The position numbers and the translations under genes are program-made. From Halorubrum californiense DSM 19288 (GTDB lineage Archaea; Halobacteriota; Halobacteria; Halobacteriales; Haloferacaceae), in the NCBI RefSeq assembly GCF_000336875.1, contig NZ_AOJK01000041.1, positions 139,925 to 179,716 on the forward strand: 39,792 nucleotides of DNA. Reading direction: 5' to 3'. Below are positions 1 to 8,328 of the stretch, in pieces; the first letter of the stretch is position 1; every line of letters starts with the position of its first letter. The notes under the pieces were generated by a model that was given only the letters and a program-made list of their open reading frames with translations, had not been told where the DNA came from and ran no database searches.

Positions 1-2093
1 GTGTCGAGCGTCGAGCGCGCCCGCGCGAAGTCGCCCGCCAGCGCGTCGGTCACCATCGACTCGATCTCCTCCGGGCGGGCGGTCGCCGTGATCGCGTACA
101 CCGCCTCCTCGTCGACGACGTCGCCGGTCGTCGCCGCCGCCTGAAGCGAGTTGATCGCGCGGCGCATGTCGCCGTCGGCCGCGTAGACGAGGGCGTCGAC
201 GCCCGCGTCGGTCACCTCGATCTCCTCGGCCGCCGCGATTTCGCGGACCATCCCGCTGACCGCCTCGTCCGATAGCGGCGAGAACCGGAAGACGGCACAC
301 CGCGACTGGATCGGGTCGATGATCTTCGACGAGTAGTTACACGAGAGGATGAAGCGCGTGTTGTCGGAGAACTGCTCCATCGTGCGGCGGAGCGCTGACT
401 GTGCGTCGTCAGTGTTGTGGGTCAACACACCGTTCGCGAGCATGAAGTTCGGCGTCCCTTCCATGCTGATGTTGTACGCCCTGCCGCGATGGCTGTACTC
501 GATGCTGTTGATCGCGACCGTCTGAACGCTCTGAACTCCGCCGTCCGTGACGACCGCCGGTTCGAACTCCTCTTTCTCGTAATGTTCGTGGTGAGGCATG
601 GCGCCGTCGCCGACGACGACATACGTGTACTCGTCTCCGTACGTTTCGAGGAACTCCTCGACTTTCTCGGTCTGTCCCCACAGCTCGGCGACTCCCTTGA
701 CCTCGATCACCGTCTCTCCGAGTAGGAAATCGGGATGGTATACGGAGTCAGACAGCTCAAACGCCGGTTCGTACTCGTACTCGATGCCTGCCTCCTGTAG
801 CGCCTTCGCGACATCGTACTCCCAGTCGGATCGAACCAGATGTCCGAGTTCGTCGCTGTGTCTGATGTTCTCGCCTCCGGTTGGTTCGTGCCCCTTCAAC
901 GCCTCCGAGACTTTCTGGGCGACCTCCGGGTCACGCATCGGATTGTTGTCGCCGGTGATGTCGCAGACGGGATAGTCGCAGTTTTCGACGCTCTTGTCGA
1001 TTACCGCCTGTCTCTCGTCGTCGTCCAAGCTTTCCCACCACTCGACCGTGGCCGCACCGATGTCTGCTTTCACCTCGTCGGGATCCGCGTCGACGACCCA
1101 CTCCTCCCACGACGTTCCCGACCGCATCTCGCTGATCGTCTCGCGGACTCGCTCCACCGTCTCCTCGTCCATTTCCCACACGTTGACGCCGTGGAACTCC
1201 CCGTCGTAGTTCGGGTTGTTACTACCGGCAAACCGGCCGTCGGAGAGCTTGTCGACGATCTTTTTCCGACGCTCGTCGGACCACTCGGTTCCGTACATCG
1301 GGTTTCCGTCCCCGCGCATCTCTCGGCTGTGGCCCTCATCCTTACAGTCCATGGAACAGAACCGTCCCGCCGTCCACGACTCACAGATCTCACACTTCGA
1401 GACCCCGATATCATCTTTGAAGTCCGCGATTTCGTCACCCGGTGACAGTTCCCTGAGCTCTTTTTCTACGAGTCTTCCGTCTTCGCCGACCACAAAGAAC
1501 GGGTGAGTCGGACTCGCGACCGTGGTTCGACCGTCCTCTAACTCCACTTCGAGGAAGTCCGCAGTACCAGAGTCGACGAGTTTCCCGTTGTCAGACTGTA
1601 TCTCGTTGGTCTCGAAATTGACGGACGGGATCGGTTCTCCTTCTCCACTCACTTCCTCGATCGGTTTTACCTCGGGCTTCGACGGATACCCCGTGACGAC
1701 CTCGGTTCCCGGCGGCACACACAACGAGTCGGACTCGTCGAGGAACACGATCCGGAAGTCGCCGCCGAACGACGAGCGCGCGAACCCCTTGATCCGGTCG
1801 CGCACCACGTCGATCCCGCGCTGGTCGGAGGCGTTCAGTTCGAGGAAGTTCCCCCGCCAGTTGTCCTCGCCGTAGATCTCGCGGGCGATGGCGGTGGCCG
1901 CGGTCGTTTTCCCGATGCCTGCAGGCCCCGAAAAGAGCAGGTGGGGCACGTCGTCCTGCGCGATGTAGCTCTGGAGGCGCTCGACGATCTCCTCTTGCCC
2001 GTGAATGTCGTCGAGCGTCTGCGGCCGGTACTTCTCGATCCAGATCTCCCGGCCGGTGGCGGTCGCGGCCTGCTGCTCGTCGGCCTCGCTCAT
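1..2093 (-). CDS. rfcS: Replication factor C small subunit, intein-containing, 3'-truncated by the window edge
   Basis: This is the AAA+ clamp-loader small subunit, which with the large subunit loads PCNA onto primed DNA. The N-extein (124 residues, bases 1722-2093) begins MSEADEQQ and has the clamp-loader signature [12 protein letters not shown], Walker [10 protein letters not shown] and Walker B FLDESD. The C-extein (bases 1-413) resumes at [15 protein letters not shown] and contains sensor 1 (FILSCNY) and the SRC arginine-finger motif (QSRCAVFRF). About 261 extein residues are visible; the family is usually about 320-330, so roughly 60 C-terminal residues lie outside. The ATG at 2093-2091 is supported by a GTTTATCACC box about 28 nt upstream. 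Frame is intact on both sides of the intein, so the spliced protein should be functional. Identification is very secure. Confidence 0.96.
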   Translation of the reverse strand, partial: MSEADEQQAATATGREIWIEKYRPQTLDDIHGQEEIVERLQSYIAQDDVPHLLFSGPAGIGKTTAATAIAREIYGEDNWRGNFLELNASDQRGIDVVRDRIKGFARSSFGGDFRIVFLDESDSLCVPPGTEVVTGYPSKPEVKPIEEVSGEGEPIPSVNFETNEIQSDNGKLVDSGTADFLEVELEDGRTTVASPTHPFFVVGEDGRLVEKELRELSPGDEIADFKDDIGVSKCEICESWTAGRFCSMDCKDEGHSREMRGDGNPMYGTEWSDERRKKIVDKLSDGRFAGSNNPNYDGEFHGVNVWEMDEETVERVRETISEMRSGTSWEEWVVDADPDEVKADIGAATVEWWESLDDDERQAVIDKSVENCDYPVCDITGDNNPMRDPEVAQKVSEALKGHEPTGGENIRHSDELGHLVRSDWEYDVAKALQEAGIEYEYEPAFELSDSVYHPDFLLGETVIEVKGVAELWGQTEKVEEFLETYGDEYTYVVVGDGAMPHHEHYEKEEFEPAVVTDGGVQSVQTVAINSIEYSHRGRAYNISMEGTPNFMLANGVLTHNTDDAQSALRRTMEQFSDNTRFILSCNYSSKIIDPIQSRCAVFRFSPLSDEAVSGMVREIAAAEEIEVTDAGVDALVYAADGDMRRAINSLQAAATTGDVVDEEAVYAITATARPEEIESMVTDALAGDFARARSTLD
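414..1721 (-). mobile_element. Intein inside rfcS (436 aa) with zinc-finger, NUMOD3-like and PD-(D/E)xK-like segments
   Basis: The in-frame insert starts at Cys1 (codon 1721-1719, CVPPGTEV) and ends with the terminal His-Asn (codon 416-414, VLTHN), followed by Thr as the +1 residue; these are classic splicing blocks A and G. A block B-like SPTHPFF lies at residues 70-76. Between the splicing halves are a four-Cys zinc-finger candidate (C110, C113, C122, C126), GNPMYG and NNPNY segments near 139-144 and 168-172, and GDNNPMRD near 257-264, which resemble NUMOD3 DNA-binding motifs. Then comes [16 protein letters not shown] (about 328-343), which fits a PD-(D/E)xK core: D331, E340, K342. No LAGLIDADG motif is visible. 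The insertion point directly follows Walker B. The insert uses AGA, AGG, ATA and AAA codons and is visibly less GC-rich than the exteins, as expected for a transferred element. Splicing is very likely; nuclease activity is inferred. Confidence 0.93.
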
Positions 2094-2113
2094 TGCCCGA
2101 TCTGAGGGTCGGC

Positions 2114-2128
2114 GGGGTGATAAACGAA
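2114..2128 (-). promoter_or_regulatory. Putative TATA box of rfcS
   Basis: On the minus strand the sequence reads CGTTTATCACC, centred about 28 nt before the rfcS ATG. This is the expected place for a haloarchaeal TATA box on a leaderless transcript. Position and AT content are the only evidence. Confidence 0.55.
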
Positions 2129-2202
2129 CCGAGACTCGGCCGATCCGGATCGCGGCCGCGCGACGCGGCGCTCCGGATCGACTGCGTCGCGTCGCGCGGC
2201 CG

Positions 2203-2457
2203 TCAGTCGCTCCGCGAGAGCCGCTGGAGTTCGTAGGCGAACACCCAGATGCCCATCAGCACGCCGAGGGGGACGACCACCTCGGCGATCTCCCGCGACA
2301 CCGGCAGCTCCGCGACGTCGACGAGCAGGTGCGTCGTCGTCGCGGCGAACTGCGCGAACAGTTCGTACTCCTCGCGGATCGTGTTCGTCAGCACCGACCC
2401 CACCACGAGCATCACCATCGCGGCGACGCCGTGGATCGTTCCTCGAATATGTGGCAT
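2203..2457 (-). CDS. Small hypothetical membrane protein
   Basis: Product of 84 residues with two hydrophobic stretches, one near the N-terminus ([12 protein letters not shown]) and one near the C-terminus ([16 protein letters not shown]), so probably a two-helix inner-membrane protein. I chose the ATG at 2457 (MPHIRG) because a CCTATCAC box lies about 28 nt before it; an in-frame ATG at 2466 would add MTI. It ends in charged residues (ELQRLSRSD), suggesting a cytoplasmic tail. I do not recognise a named family. It is transcribed away from rfcS's promoter region but on the same strand, with about 110 bp between them. Confidence 0.7.
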   Translation of the reverse strand: MPHIRGTIHGVAAMVMLVVGSVLTNTIREEYELFAQFAATTTHLLVDVAELPVSREIAEVVVPLGVLMGIWVFAYELQRLSRSD

Positions 2458-2565
2458 AATCGTCATATCCGCGACGAGTGTGATAGGTGTTTCTCCCTTG
2501 GCAGACGCTCGTCCGAGGTCGCGGTTCGTTACGTCGTGGCACCGCTCGAACCCTTCGCGGGGCCG

Positions 2566-3489
2566 TTACATCCGCCGCCGGACGGCCTCGCCGAACGCGG
2601 TCACCGCGTCCGCGTCGGCCTCCGCGTCCCGCAGGCGCGCGCTCTCGGCCGCGTCGAACTCAGGCGCGACGACGACCGCGGCGGCGCCCGTCGCGACGGT
2701 CTCCGTCCGCCAGTCGACGTACGGCTCGCCGACCCAGTCGGGGAGATCGGCACGTAACACGGCGTTCCGCCAGGCGAACTCCCGGACTCCTCGCAGACCG
2801 AGCAGCGCCAGCCGGTCGTCGAGTGGATCGAGCAGCCGGTCGATCCCGGCGATTCCGACCGCGGCGTACGCCTCGACGAGGGCGTCCTGCGCCGTCTGGA
2901 CGAGTCGCGCGAGGATCGCGTTTATCCGGTCGTGGTCCTCGCGCTTGGCGTCGCGGTCCGGGTCGATCCCGATATCTCCGAGCGTGTACGTGAGGTCGTA
3001 GGTGATGTGCGCGTTGATACCCAGCAGGGCGTCCTGCGCGACGAGCGTCTCCCCGCGGGCCGCGGCGGCGAAGGCGATCAGCCACGGCCGCGGGAGCGAG
3101 TCGAACGCCCAGCGCTCGAACGCGACCAGCGCCCGGCGGTAGCGCTCCGCGAAGGCGACGAGGTACGACGCCGCCCACTCGGGATCGACGAACGCGCCGT
3201 CGTCGATGGCGGTCCGGACGGCGGCCGTCATCCGGCTGTACACCGTGAGAAACACCGCGCGCCGGTCGCCGCGCTCGCGGAGGTACGACTCGGTCCGCGC
3301 CAGCCGCTCGGCGACGTCGTCGACGGACGCGAACGGCTCCGAGGCCAGATCGAGCAGCCCCGCGTCCGGCTCCTCGCCCGCCAGCTCCGCGACGACCGCG
3401 TCGGCGTCGACGTCGGCCGTCCGTCGGAGGCCGGCGAGCAGCGCCTTGGCTTCGGTCAGGGTCGGGGCGGCGGTGCGGATCGGGATCAT
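2566..3489 (-). CDS. DUF5995-like uncharacterised protein
   Basis: A 307-residue soluble, mostly alpha-helical protein starting at ATG MIPIRTAAPTLTEA. A middle segment, DALLGINAHITYDLTYTL, with a conserved-looking Asn-Ala-His core, matches my recollection of the DUF5995 family, in which no function has been established. No signal peptide, membrane helix or catalytic motif is evident. It sits 84 bp downstream of the etfA stop on the same strand reading direction (etfA ends at 3573, this gene starts at 3489 after a gap), so read-through from etfBA is possible but not shown. Family call is from memory and moderate. Confidence 0.75.
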   Translation of the reverse strand: MIPIRTAAPTLTEAKALLAGLRRTADVDADAVVAELAGEEPDAGLLDLASEPFASVDDVAERLARTESYLRERGDRRAVFLTVYSRMTAAVRTAIDDGAFVDPEWAASYLVAFAERYRRALVAFERWAFDSLPRPWLIAFAAAARGETLVAQDALLGINAHITYDLTYTLGDIGIDPDRDAKREDHDRINAILARLVQTAQDALVEAYAAVGIAGIDRLLDPLDDRLALLGLRGVREFAWRNAVLRADLPDWVGEPYVDWRTETVATGAAAVVVAPEFDAAESARLRDAEADADAVTAFGEAVRRRM

Positions 3490-3572
3490 CGGGAACCGAC
3501 GGCGGACGCCGTCTGTCCGGCCGGTACTCCGCCGGAGTCAAAGAACGTTGCTGCCGGAGCGGAACCGGTCTC

Positions 3573-4520
3573 CTACGCGAACTCGTCGATGAGTTCGGGC
3601 ACCACGTCGAAGAGGTCGCCGACGATCCCGTAGTCGGCGATATCGAAGATGGGCGCGTTCGGGTCGGTGTTGATCGCGATGATCGTGTCCGATCCCTTCA
3701 TCCCGGCGACGTGCTGGACCGCGCCGGAGATGCCGACCGCGATGTACACGTCCGGCGTGACGACCTTCCCCGACTGGCCGACCTGCCGGTTCTTCGGCAG
3801 CCAGCCGTTGTCGACGATCGGCCGCGAGGCGGACAGCGTCGCGCCGAGCGCGTCGGCGAGCTCCTCGACGAGTTCGAGGTTCTCCTCCTCCTCGATGCCG
3901 CGGCCGACCGAGACGAGCACGTCGGCGTCCGCGATGTCGACGTCGCCGCCGCCGACCTCCTCGAAGCCCGTGACGCGGGCGCCCGACTCCGGGATGTCGA
4001 CGTCGGCCGCCTCGATCGCCGCGTCGCCGACCCCCTCCGCGGGCGGCCACTCGCCGCCGCGGACCGTGAGGACGAACCGGTCACCGGCGACGTCGACGGT
4101 CGTCTCCACCTTCGAGCCGTACATCTCGCGGGTGACGGTGAGCCCGTCGTCGTACGCCATCCCGACGGCGTCGGTCACGATCGGGACGCCGAGGGCCTCG
4201 CCGAGCGCGGGCGCGTAGTCGAGGCCGTTGACGGAGTTCGGCAGGACCACCGCGCCGACGTCGAGCCGGTCCGCGAGCGTCGAGACCGCCGCTTGGTACG
4301 CGTTGTGGTCGAACTCCTCGCCGTCCTCGACCGCGTGGACCGCGTCGACGCCCTCGCGGTTAACGTCCTCCGCGAACCCGTCGACGTCGCCGCCGACGAC
4401 GGCCACGTGGAGGTCGCCGCCGCGCGCGTCGGCGAGCTCTCGTCCCGCCGTGATCGCCTCGTACGTGACGTCTCGGAGGGCGCCGCGGCGGTGTTCGGCG
4501 GCGACGAGTACGTCGGACAT
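3573..4520 (-). CDS. etfA: Electron transfer flavoprotein alpha subunit
   Basis: A 315-residue EtfA. With EtfB it forms a soluble FAD/AMP heterodimer that takes electrons from acyl-CoA and related dehydrogenases and passes them to a membrane quinone oxidoreductase. The C-terminal FAD domain is clear: ASRPIVDNGW, LPKNRQVGQSG, then GISGAVQHVAGM and AINTDPNAPIFDIADYGIVGD. The ATG at 4520-4518 overlaps the etfB TGA in a TGATG arrangement, indicating translational coupling; a GTG one codon upstream is an alternative start. The pairing with etfB and the likely partner oxidoreductase at 24955 suggest a beta-oxidation role. Confidence 0.96.
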   Translation of the reverse strand: MSDVLVAAEHRRGALRDVTYEAITAGRELADARGGDLHVAVVGGDVDGFAEDVNREGVDAVHAVEDGEEFDHNAYQAAVSTLADRLDVGAVVLPNSVNGLDYAPALGEALGVPIVTDAVGMAYDDGLTVTREMYGSKVETTVDVAGDRFVLTVRGGEWPPAEGVGDAAIEAADVDIPESGARVTGFEEVGGGDVDIADADVLVSVGRGIEEEENLELVEELADALGATLSASRPIVDNGWLPKNRQVGQSGKVVTPDVYIAVGISGAVQHVAGMKGSDTIIAINTDPNAPIFDIADYGIVGDLFDVVPELIDEFA

Positions 4521-5308
4521 CACGCGCCCACCCCCTTCTCGCGGAGGACCTCAGCAAGGCGACCGGCGGACTCGCCGGCGTCGCCCTCGATCATCTCCGC
4601 GTCCGACTCGCTCTCCGGCTCGTACATCTCGGTGATCGTGAGCGCGCTCTCGATGTCGTCCGCGGTCAAGCCGAGGTCGGAGAGGTCCTTCGCGGCGATC
4701 TCCTTGCGCTGGGCCTGCCGGATCCCGCGGAGGCTCGCGTACCGCGGCTCGTTGAGCCCGGTCTGGACGGTCAACACGGCCGGGAGGTCGACGTCGGTCA
4801 GCTCCTCGACCCCACCCTCCAGCTCGCGGTGGACGTGCGCCACGCCCGCGTCCGCGTCGACGTCGAGGTGGTTGACGACCGCGGCGTGTTCGAAGCCGAT
4901 CCGCTCCGCGAGCGCGACGCCCGTGGCGCCGAACCCGGTGTCCGCGGCCTGGACGCCGCCGAGGACGAGGTCCGGCTCCTCCTCCGCGACGACCGCCTCG
5001 AACAGGGCGACCTTCGAGGCGACGTCCGCGAACCCGCCGTCGAGCGCGTCGTCCCAGACGCGGACCGCGCGGTCAGCGCCCTTCGCGAGCGCCATGCGGA
5101 TCGTCTCCTCGGCGCGCTCCGGGCCGACGGTGACGGTCACAACCTCGTCCGCGATCCCGGCCTCGGCGAGCTGGACGGCGGCCTCGACGGCGTAGTCGTC
5201 CCACTCGTTGAGGTCGTACTCGAGGTCGGACTCGGCGATGTCGGTCCCCTCGATCGCGAAGTCGTCGTCCGCCTCCGCGACCTCCTTGACGGTCACCAGA
5301 ACCTTCAT
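4520..5308 (-). CDS. etfB: Electron transfer flavoprotein beta subunit
   Basis: A 262-residue EtfB starting MKVLVTVKEVAEADD, the canonical beta-subunit N-terminus. An open frame continues upstream, but the ATG at 5308 is the right start because it begins the conserved domain. The family signature is present in VALAERIGFEHAAVVNHLDV and TVQTGLNEPRYASLRGIRQAQRKEI. The C-terminal tail (EPESESDAEMIEGDAGESAGRLAEVLREKGVGA) is the extended arm that EtfB subunits use to contact EtfA. First gene of the etfBA pair. A box reading ACCATTAC about 25 nt upstream of the ATG is a candidate promoter. Confidence 0.96.
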   Translation of the reverse strand: MKVLVTVKEVAEADDDFAIEGTDIAESDLEYDLNEWDDYAVEAAVQLAEAGIADEVVTVTVGPERAEETIRMALAKGADRAVRVWDDALDGGFADVASKVALFEAVVAEEEPDLVLGGVQAADTGFGATGVALAERIGFEHAAVVNHLDVDADAGVAHVHRELEGGVEELTDVDLPAVLTVQTGLNEPRYASLRGIRQAQRKEIAAKDLSDLGLTADDIESALTITEMYEPESESDAEMIEGDAGESAGRLAEVLREKGVGA

Positions 5309-5328
5309 GATCGATACTCGGTCGCTCG

Positions 5329-5345
5329 CCCTGTAATGGTTTTCG
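5329..5345 (-). promoter_or_regulatory. Putative promoter of etfBA
   Basis: Minus strand CCGAAAACCATTACAGG gives a purine-rich BRE-like stretch followed by an AT-rich core, centred about 27 nt before the etfB ATG. It suits a leaderless transcript. Weak consensus. Confidence 0.4.
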
Positions 5346-5372
5346 GAACGGACGACGGCGGACCAGCGGTTT

Positions 5373-5416
5373 CCGCTCGGTCCGGTCGACGTTCCGCCGC
5401 TCGGTCCGGTCGACGT
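5373..5416. repeat. Two-copy 20-bp direct repeat, period 24 bp
   Basis: CCGCTCGGTCCGGTCGACGT occurs at 5373-5392 and again, identical, at 5397-5416, separated by TCCG. It lies in the 144-bp gap between etfB and the next gene, upstream of the etfB promoter. It contains GTCGAC and may be a simple local duplication. No function evident. Confidence 0.85.
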
Positions 5417-5452
5417 CTTGCCCGATGGTCGCTCCGTCACGGCGGCGACGCG

Positions 5453-6742
5453 CTACTCGCCGACTGCGCCGCGACTCTCCCCGTCACCCTCGCCGTCCTC
5501 GTCGTCGGGCAGCGAGATGAGGTTCTCGCGGCCGAGCCGGAGCTTCTCGACGCGCCCCTCGTCGGCCATCGCCGAGAGCAGCTGCGACACCTTCGCGTCC
5601 GACCACCCGGTCTCGGCGACGATGTCGGCCTGTCGCATCCGCCCGCCGTTCGCGTCGAGGAGCCGCTCGACGCGCTCCTCGTCCGAGAGCAGCGAGAGGT
5701 CCTCCTCGTCGCCGTCGTCCGCCTCGTCGGTCGCGTCGGGCCCAGCGTCGCCCCCCGGACCCGGACCGGCGCCGCCGGCGCCCGCCGCGTTCGGACCGTC
5801 GCCGCTCGCCGCTTCGCCGCCGCCGTTCGCGACCGACTCGTCCGTGCCGTTCTCCTCGGTGCCGATCCGGCGGTACCCGACGACGCTCCCGGCCACGAGG
5901 GCGGCGGCGAGCACGATGGCGGCTATCAACATCGTCCACGGGGCGCCCGCACCCGCGGGCCCGTACACTATCACCACGGGTTCGCCCCCTCCGAACGTCT
6001 GGGGGCCCTCGATTATCACGTCACCGTCCGAAAGCTGCGTCACGGCGCTGCTCGGCGTCCCGGTGACGGTGTACCCCTCCGGCGTCGCCACCTCCAGCGT
6101 CTGGCTCGCTTCGAGGCTGCGGAGCCACGTCTCGTTGCCGGGCGTCGTCAGCGCGTCCCCGAGGACGAGGCTCTCGCCGTCCTGTGCGAGGAACGACGTC
6201 CAGGTGAAGCGCAACCGGAGTTCGCCGACGGCGACCGCCTCCTCCGTGGCCACGTCGAACTCGTCCGGGTTCTCGTGGACGACGACCTCGCGTTCGACGT
6301 CTTCGATCGCCATCGTCCGGTCGACGTTGCGGTTCGCCTCGCGGCGGAACCCTTCGAACAGTTCGGCGCTGGGACCGAACTCGCCGTCGCGGAAGCGGTC
6401 GCCGGCGTCTCTGAACACTCTCGTCTCGTTCTCGTCCGCCAGCGAGTACCGGATCGCGACGGTCCAGTCGGCGCTGCGGTCGGGGTTCAACGCGAGTCGG
6501 ATCCGCGTCGTCGACGGCGACGTGATGGCGTCGTCGGTCTGCTGACGGACCGTCGTCGAGCGGTCGTCGACCGAGTCGCGGACGCGCGGTTCGTCGTCGA
6601 CGGCCGGCACGTGGACCGGGACCTCGTCCACGTCGAGGGGGGAGGGGGTCGTGGTCGCGCCGTCGGCTGCGCCGCCGACGCTCGCGATCAGCGCGAGCGC
6701 GACGACAGCGACCAAGAGCGCGCGAAAGGCGGGGTTCCGCAT
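5453..6742 (-). CDS. Membrane-anchored winged-helix protein (DUF7345/DUF7343-like)
   Basis: A 429-residue protein with an N-terminal signal or anchor (MRNPAFRALLVAVVALALIASVGG), an extracytoplasmic beta-rich domain (about 30-260), one transmembrane helix (WTMLIAAIVLAAALVAGSVVGY, near 275-296), a low-complexity Gly/Ala/Asp linker (about 300-350), and a C-terminal winged-helix domain (EERVERLLDANGGRMRQADIVAETGWSDAKVSQLLSAM). The topology puts the DNA-binding-like domain in the cytoplasm and the sensor-like domain outside. I recall this architecture as DUF7345 plus DUF7343 in haloarchaea. It is divergent from the exported protein at 6924. A one-component membrane regulator is the plausible role; its targets are unknown. 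Confidence 0.85.
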   Translation of the reverse strand: MRNPAFRALLVAVVALALIASVGGAADGATTTPSPLDVDEVPVHVPAVDDEPRVRDSVDDRSTTVRQQTDDAITSPSTTRIRLALNPDRSADWTVAIRYSLADENETRVFRDAGDRFRDGEFGPSAELFEGFRREANRNVDRTMAIEDVEREVVVHENPDEFDVATEEAVAVGELRLRFTWTSFLAQDGESLVLGDALTTPGNETWLRSLEASQTLEVATPEGYTVTGTPSSAVTQLSDGDVIIEGPQTFGGGEPVVIVYGPAGAGAPWTMLIAAIVLAAALVAGSVVGYRRIGTEENGTDESVANGGGEAASGDGPNAAGAGGAGPGPGGDAGPDATDEADDGDEEDLSLLSDEERVERLLDANGGRMRQADIVAETGWSDAKVSQLLSAMADEGRVEKLRLGRENLISLPDDEDGEGDGESRGAVGE

Positions 6743-6779
6743 ACGTTTCGGGCCACTCGCGCGCCGGGCAAAACGCTTT

Positions 6780-6903
6780 CCATACGATATTTTTTGACAC
6801 GAAACCGAGCAGAATCACTGATCCAACCCCGGCCGGGCGGCGCGTCCGCGGGGCCCGCCCGTACGACCCGCCCGCCGACCGCAGTGGGTGGACTTTTTAT
6901 ATC
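6780..6903. promoter_or_regulatory. Divergent promoter region
   Basis: The 181-bp gap between the divergent genes at 6742 (minus) and 6924 (plus) carries TTTTTATATC at 6893-6902, centred about 26 nt before the plus-strand ATG, a strong TATA candidate. For the minus-strand gene an AT-rich run (AAAAAATATCG on the minus strand, about 6783-6795) lies about 45 nt before its ATG and would give a short leader. Confidence 0.55.
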
Positions 6904-6923
6904 GCGGGTCGAACCCGAAGACG

Positions 6924-8249
6924 ATGAGAGCCCTCCCGATCGCCGCGGTCGCGGCCCTGCTGCTCGTGGCCCCGGTCGCCGGCGTCACCGCGCCCGGCGC
7001 CGTCCCGCAGTCCGCGGATTCGGCCGTTTCGGTCGACTCCCCACTGTCCGCGGATTCGGCCGTTTCCGCCGGCTCCCCGCAGTCCGCCGGTTCGGAACCG
7101 ACCGCCACCGGGGAGACGACGCCGCAGATCGACACGACGAACCTCACGCTCCGAACCCTGTCGACGCCGCGCGGGGCGGCGACGCGCGTCAGCGGATACA
7201 CCCGCGGTCCCGATATCGGGTCGTCGCTCGGGTTCGCGACCGCCGACGCCGACGCCGCCTTCGAGACCGCGGCCGTCGTGGACCGGATCGAACGCGCCGA
7301 GGCGGGCGTCGAGCGCCAACAGCAGATCCTCGCGGAGATCAACCGCGTCGAGCGCGCCGAGGTGGCGCTGTCCAGCCGCCAGTCGAACGCATTCAGCGCG
7401 CACGCGGCCGGCGAGATCAGCGACCGCGAACTGGTCGACGAACTCGTTCGCGTCGCCGCGACCGCCCGCGAGTACGACGAGCGGCTCGACGCGATCGACG
7501 CGCTCGCCGAGTCGACGGACGGGTTCAGCTCGCCCGGCCGGCTCGACGAGCTTCAGGTGGCGCTCCAGGTGTACGAGGGGCCGGTCCGCGACCACGCGCT
7601 CGCGACCGCCCGCGGCCAGTCCTCCCCGAACGAGCTGTACGTCGCGTCGAGTCAGGGCGCGGTCGTACTCGCCACCGTCGTCGACGGCGAGTACGTCCGC
7701 GAGGTGTTCCGGACCGACCGCTGGGACCGCGGCGGCAGCGACATCTCGAACGACGCGGCGATCGAGATAACCGAGGCGGCATACCCCGAGACGGCCGCGC
7801 TCCGCGAACCCGACGCGTTCGGCGCCGGCTCCGTCCAGCGGATCACCATCCCGCACGAGATCGGCACCCTCCGGACGTTCGTCAGCGGCGGGACCGAGCA
7901 GGCGTTCGTCGAACACCAGCGCATCAACCTGTCCGCGTTCCCCGACACGGAACCGGTCGCGGCGACGGGCGACGGGTTCAACGTCACCGTCGAACGGACC
8001 TACGCCGGCGGCCCGGTGACCGTGACCGTCCTCGACGACGAGACGGGCGAGCCGGTCCCCGACGTTACCGTCACCAAGTCTGTCGGCGGCAACGACAGTC
8101 AGTCGATCGGGACCACGAACGAGGCGGGAGTCGTCCGGACGCTCTCGCCGGCCGAGACGTACCGCATCACGGTCGTCGACGAGCCCCGCGTCGTCGTCCT
8201 CGGCGATATCGAACCCCTCCCGACGCCGCGGCCCGTCGACGACGAGTGA
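6924..8249 (+). CDS. Exported haloarchaeal protein of unknown function (DUF7096-like)
   Basis: A 441-residue protein starting MRALPIAAVAALLLVAPVAGV, a Sec-type signal peptide. The frame is open upstream, but that stretch contains the TATA box, so the ATG at 6924 is the start. After the signal is a Ser/Ala repeat (SADSAVSVDSPL / SADSAVSAGSPQ), then an alpha-helical region rich in Glu and Arg (about 100-200: ERAEAGVERQQQILAEINRVERAEVAL) that could form a coiled coil, then beta domains ending in a carboxypeptidase-regulatory-like segment (TVTVLDDETGEPVPDVTVTKSVGG). The layout matches my memory of DUF7096/7094/7095 proteins, which have no known function. Its divergent partner is the membrane winged-helix protein, a plausible regulator. 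Confidence 0.82.
   Translation: MRALPIAAVAALLLVAPVAGVTAPGAVPQSADSAVSVDSPLSADSAVSAGSPQSAGSEPTATGETTPQIDTTNLTLRTLSTPRGAATRVSGYTRGPDIGSSLGFATADADAAFETAAVVDRIERAEAGVERQQQILAEINRVERAEVALSSRQSNAFSAHAAGEISDRELVDELVRVAATAREYDERLDAIDALAESTDGFSSPGRLDELQVALQVYEGPVRDHALATARGQSSPNELYVASSQGAVVLATVVDGEYVREVFRTDRWDRGGSDISNDAAIEITEAAYPETAALREPDAFGAGSVQRITIPHEIGTLRTFVSGGTEQAFVEHQRINLSAFPDTEPVAATGDGFNVTVERTYAGGPVTVTVLDDETGEPVPDVTVTKSVGGNDSQSIGTTNEAGVVRTLSPAETYRITVVDEPRVVVLGDIEPLPTPRPVDDE
7011..7095 (+). repeat. 36-bp coding tandem repeat (12-residue Ser/Ala repeat)
   Basis: Units at 7011-7046 and 7047-7082 begin with the same 20 bases, followed by a partial third unit at 7083-7095. They encode SADSAVSVDSPL, SADSAVSAGSPQ and SAGSE, directly after the signal peptide of the exported protein. 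The multiple-of-three period keeps the frame whatever the copy number. Confidence 0.9.
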
Positions 8250-8298
8250 CGGCCCGACTCGGGGCGTCGCTTTTCGGCCCGACTCTTTCCCGCCCGAA

Positions 8299-8308
8299 CC
8301 TTTTATCA
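8299..8308 (+). promoter_or_regulatory. Putative TATA box of the pilin-like gene
   Basis: CCTTTTATCA is centred about 26 nt upstream of the GTG at 8329, supporting that GTG as a leaderless start. Confidence 0.55.
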
Positions 8309-8328
8309 GAAACCGTCGCACTGCCGCC

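Noticed and set aside
417-1875. Several plus-strand and alternate-frame open frames within the rfcS region
   Set aside because: The minus-strand frame reads continuously as extein-intein-extein with all expected motifs, so these frames are shadows.
6888-6923. An earlier GTG start for the exported protein at 6924
   Set aside because: The added codons lie on the TATA box and would place a non-signal sequence before an otherwise normal signal peptide.
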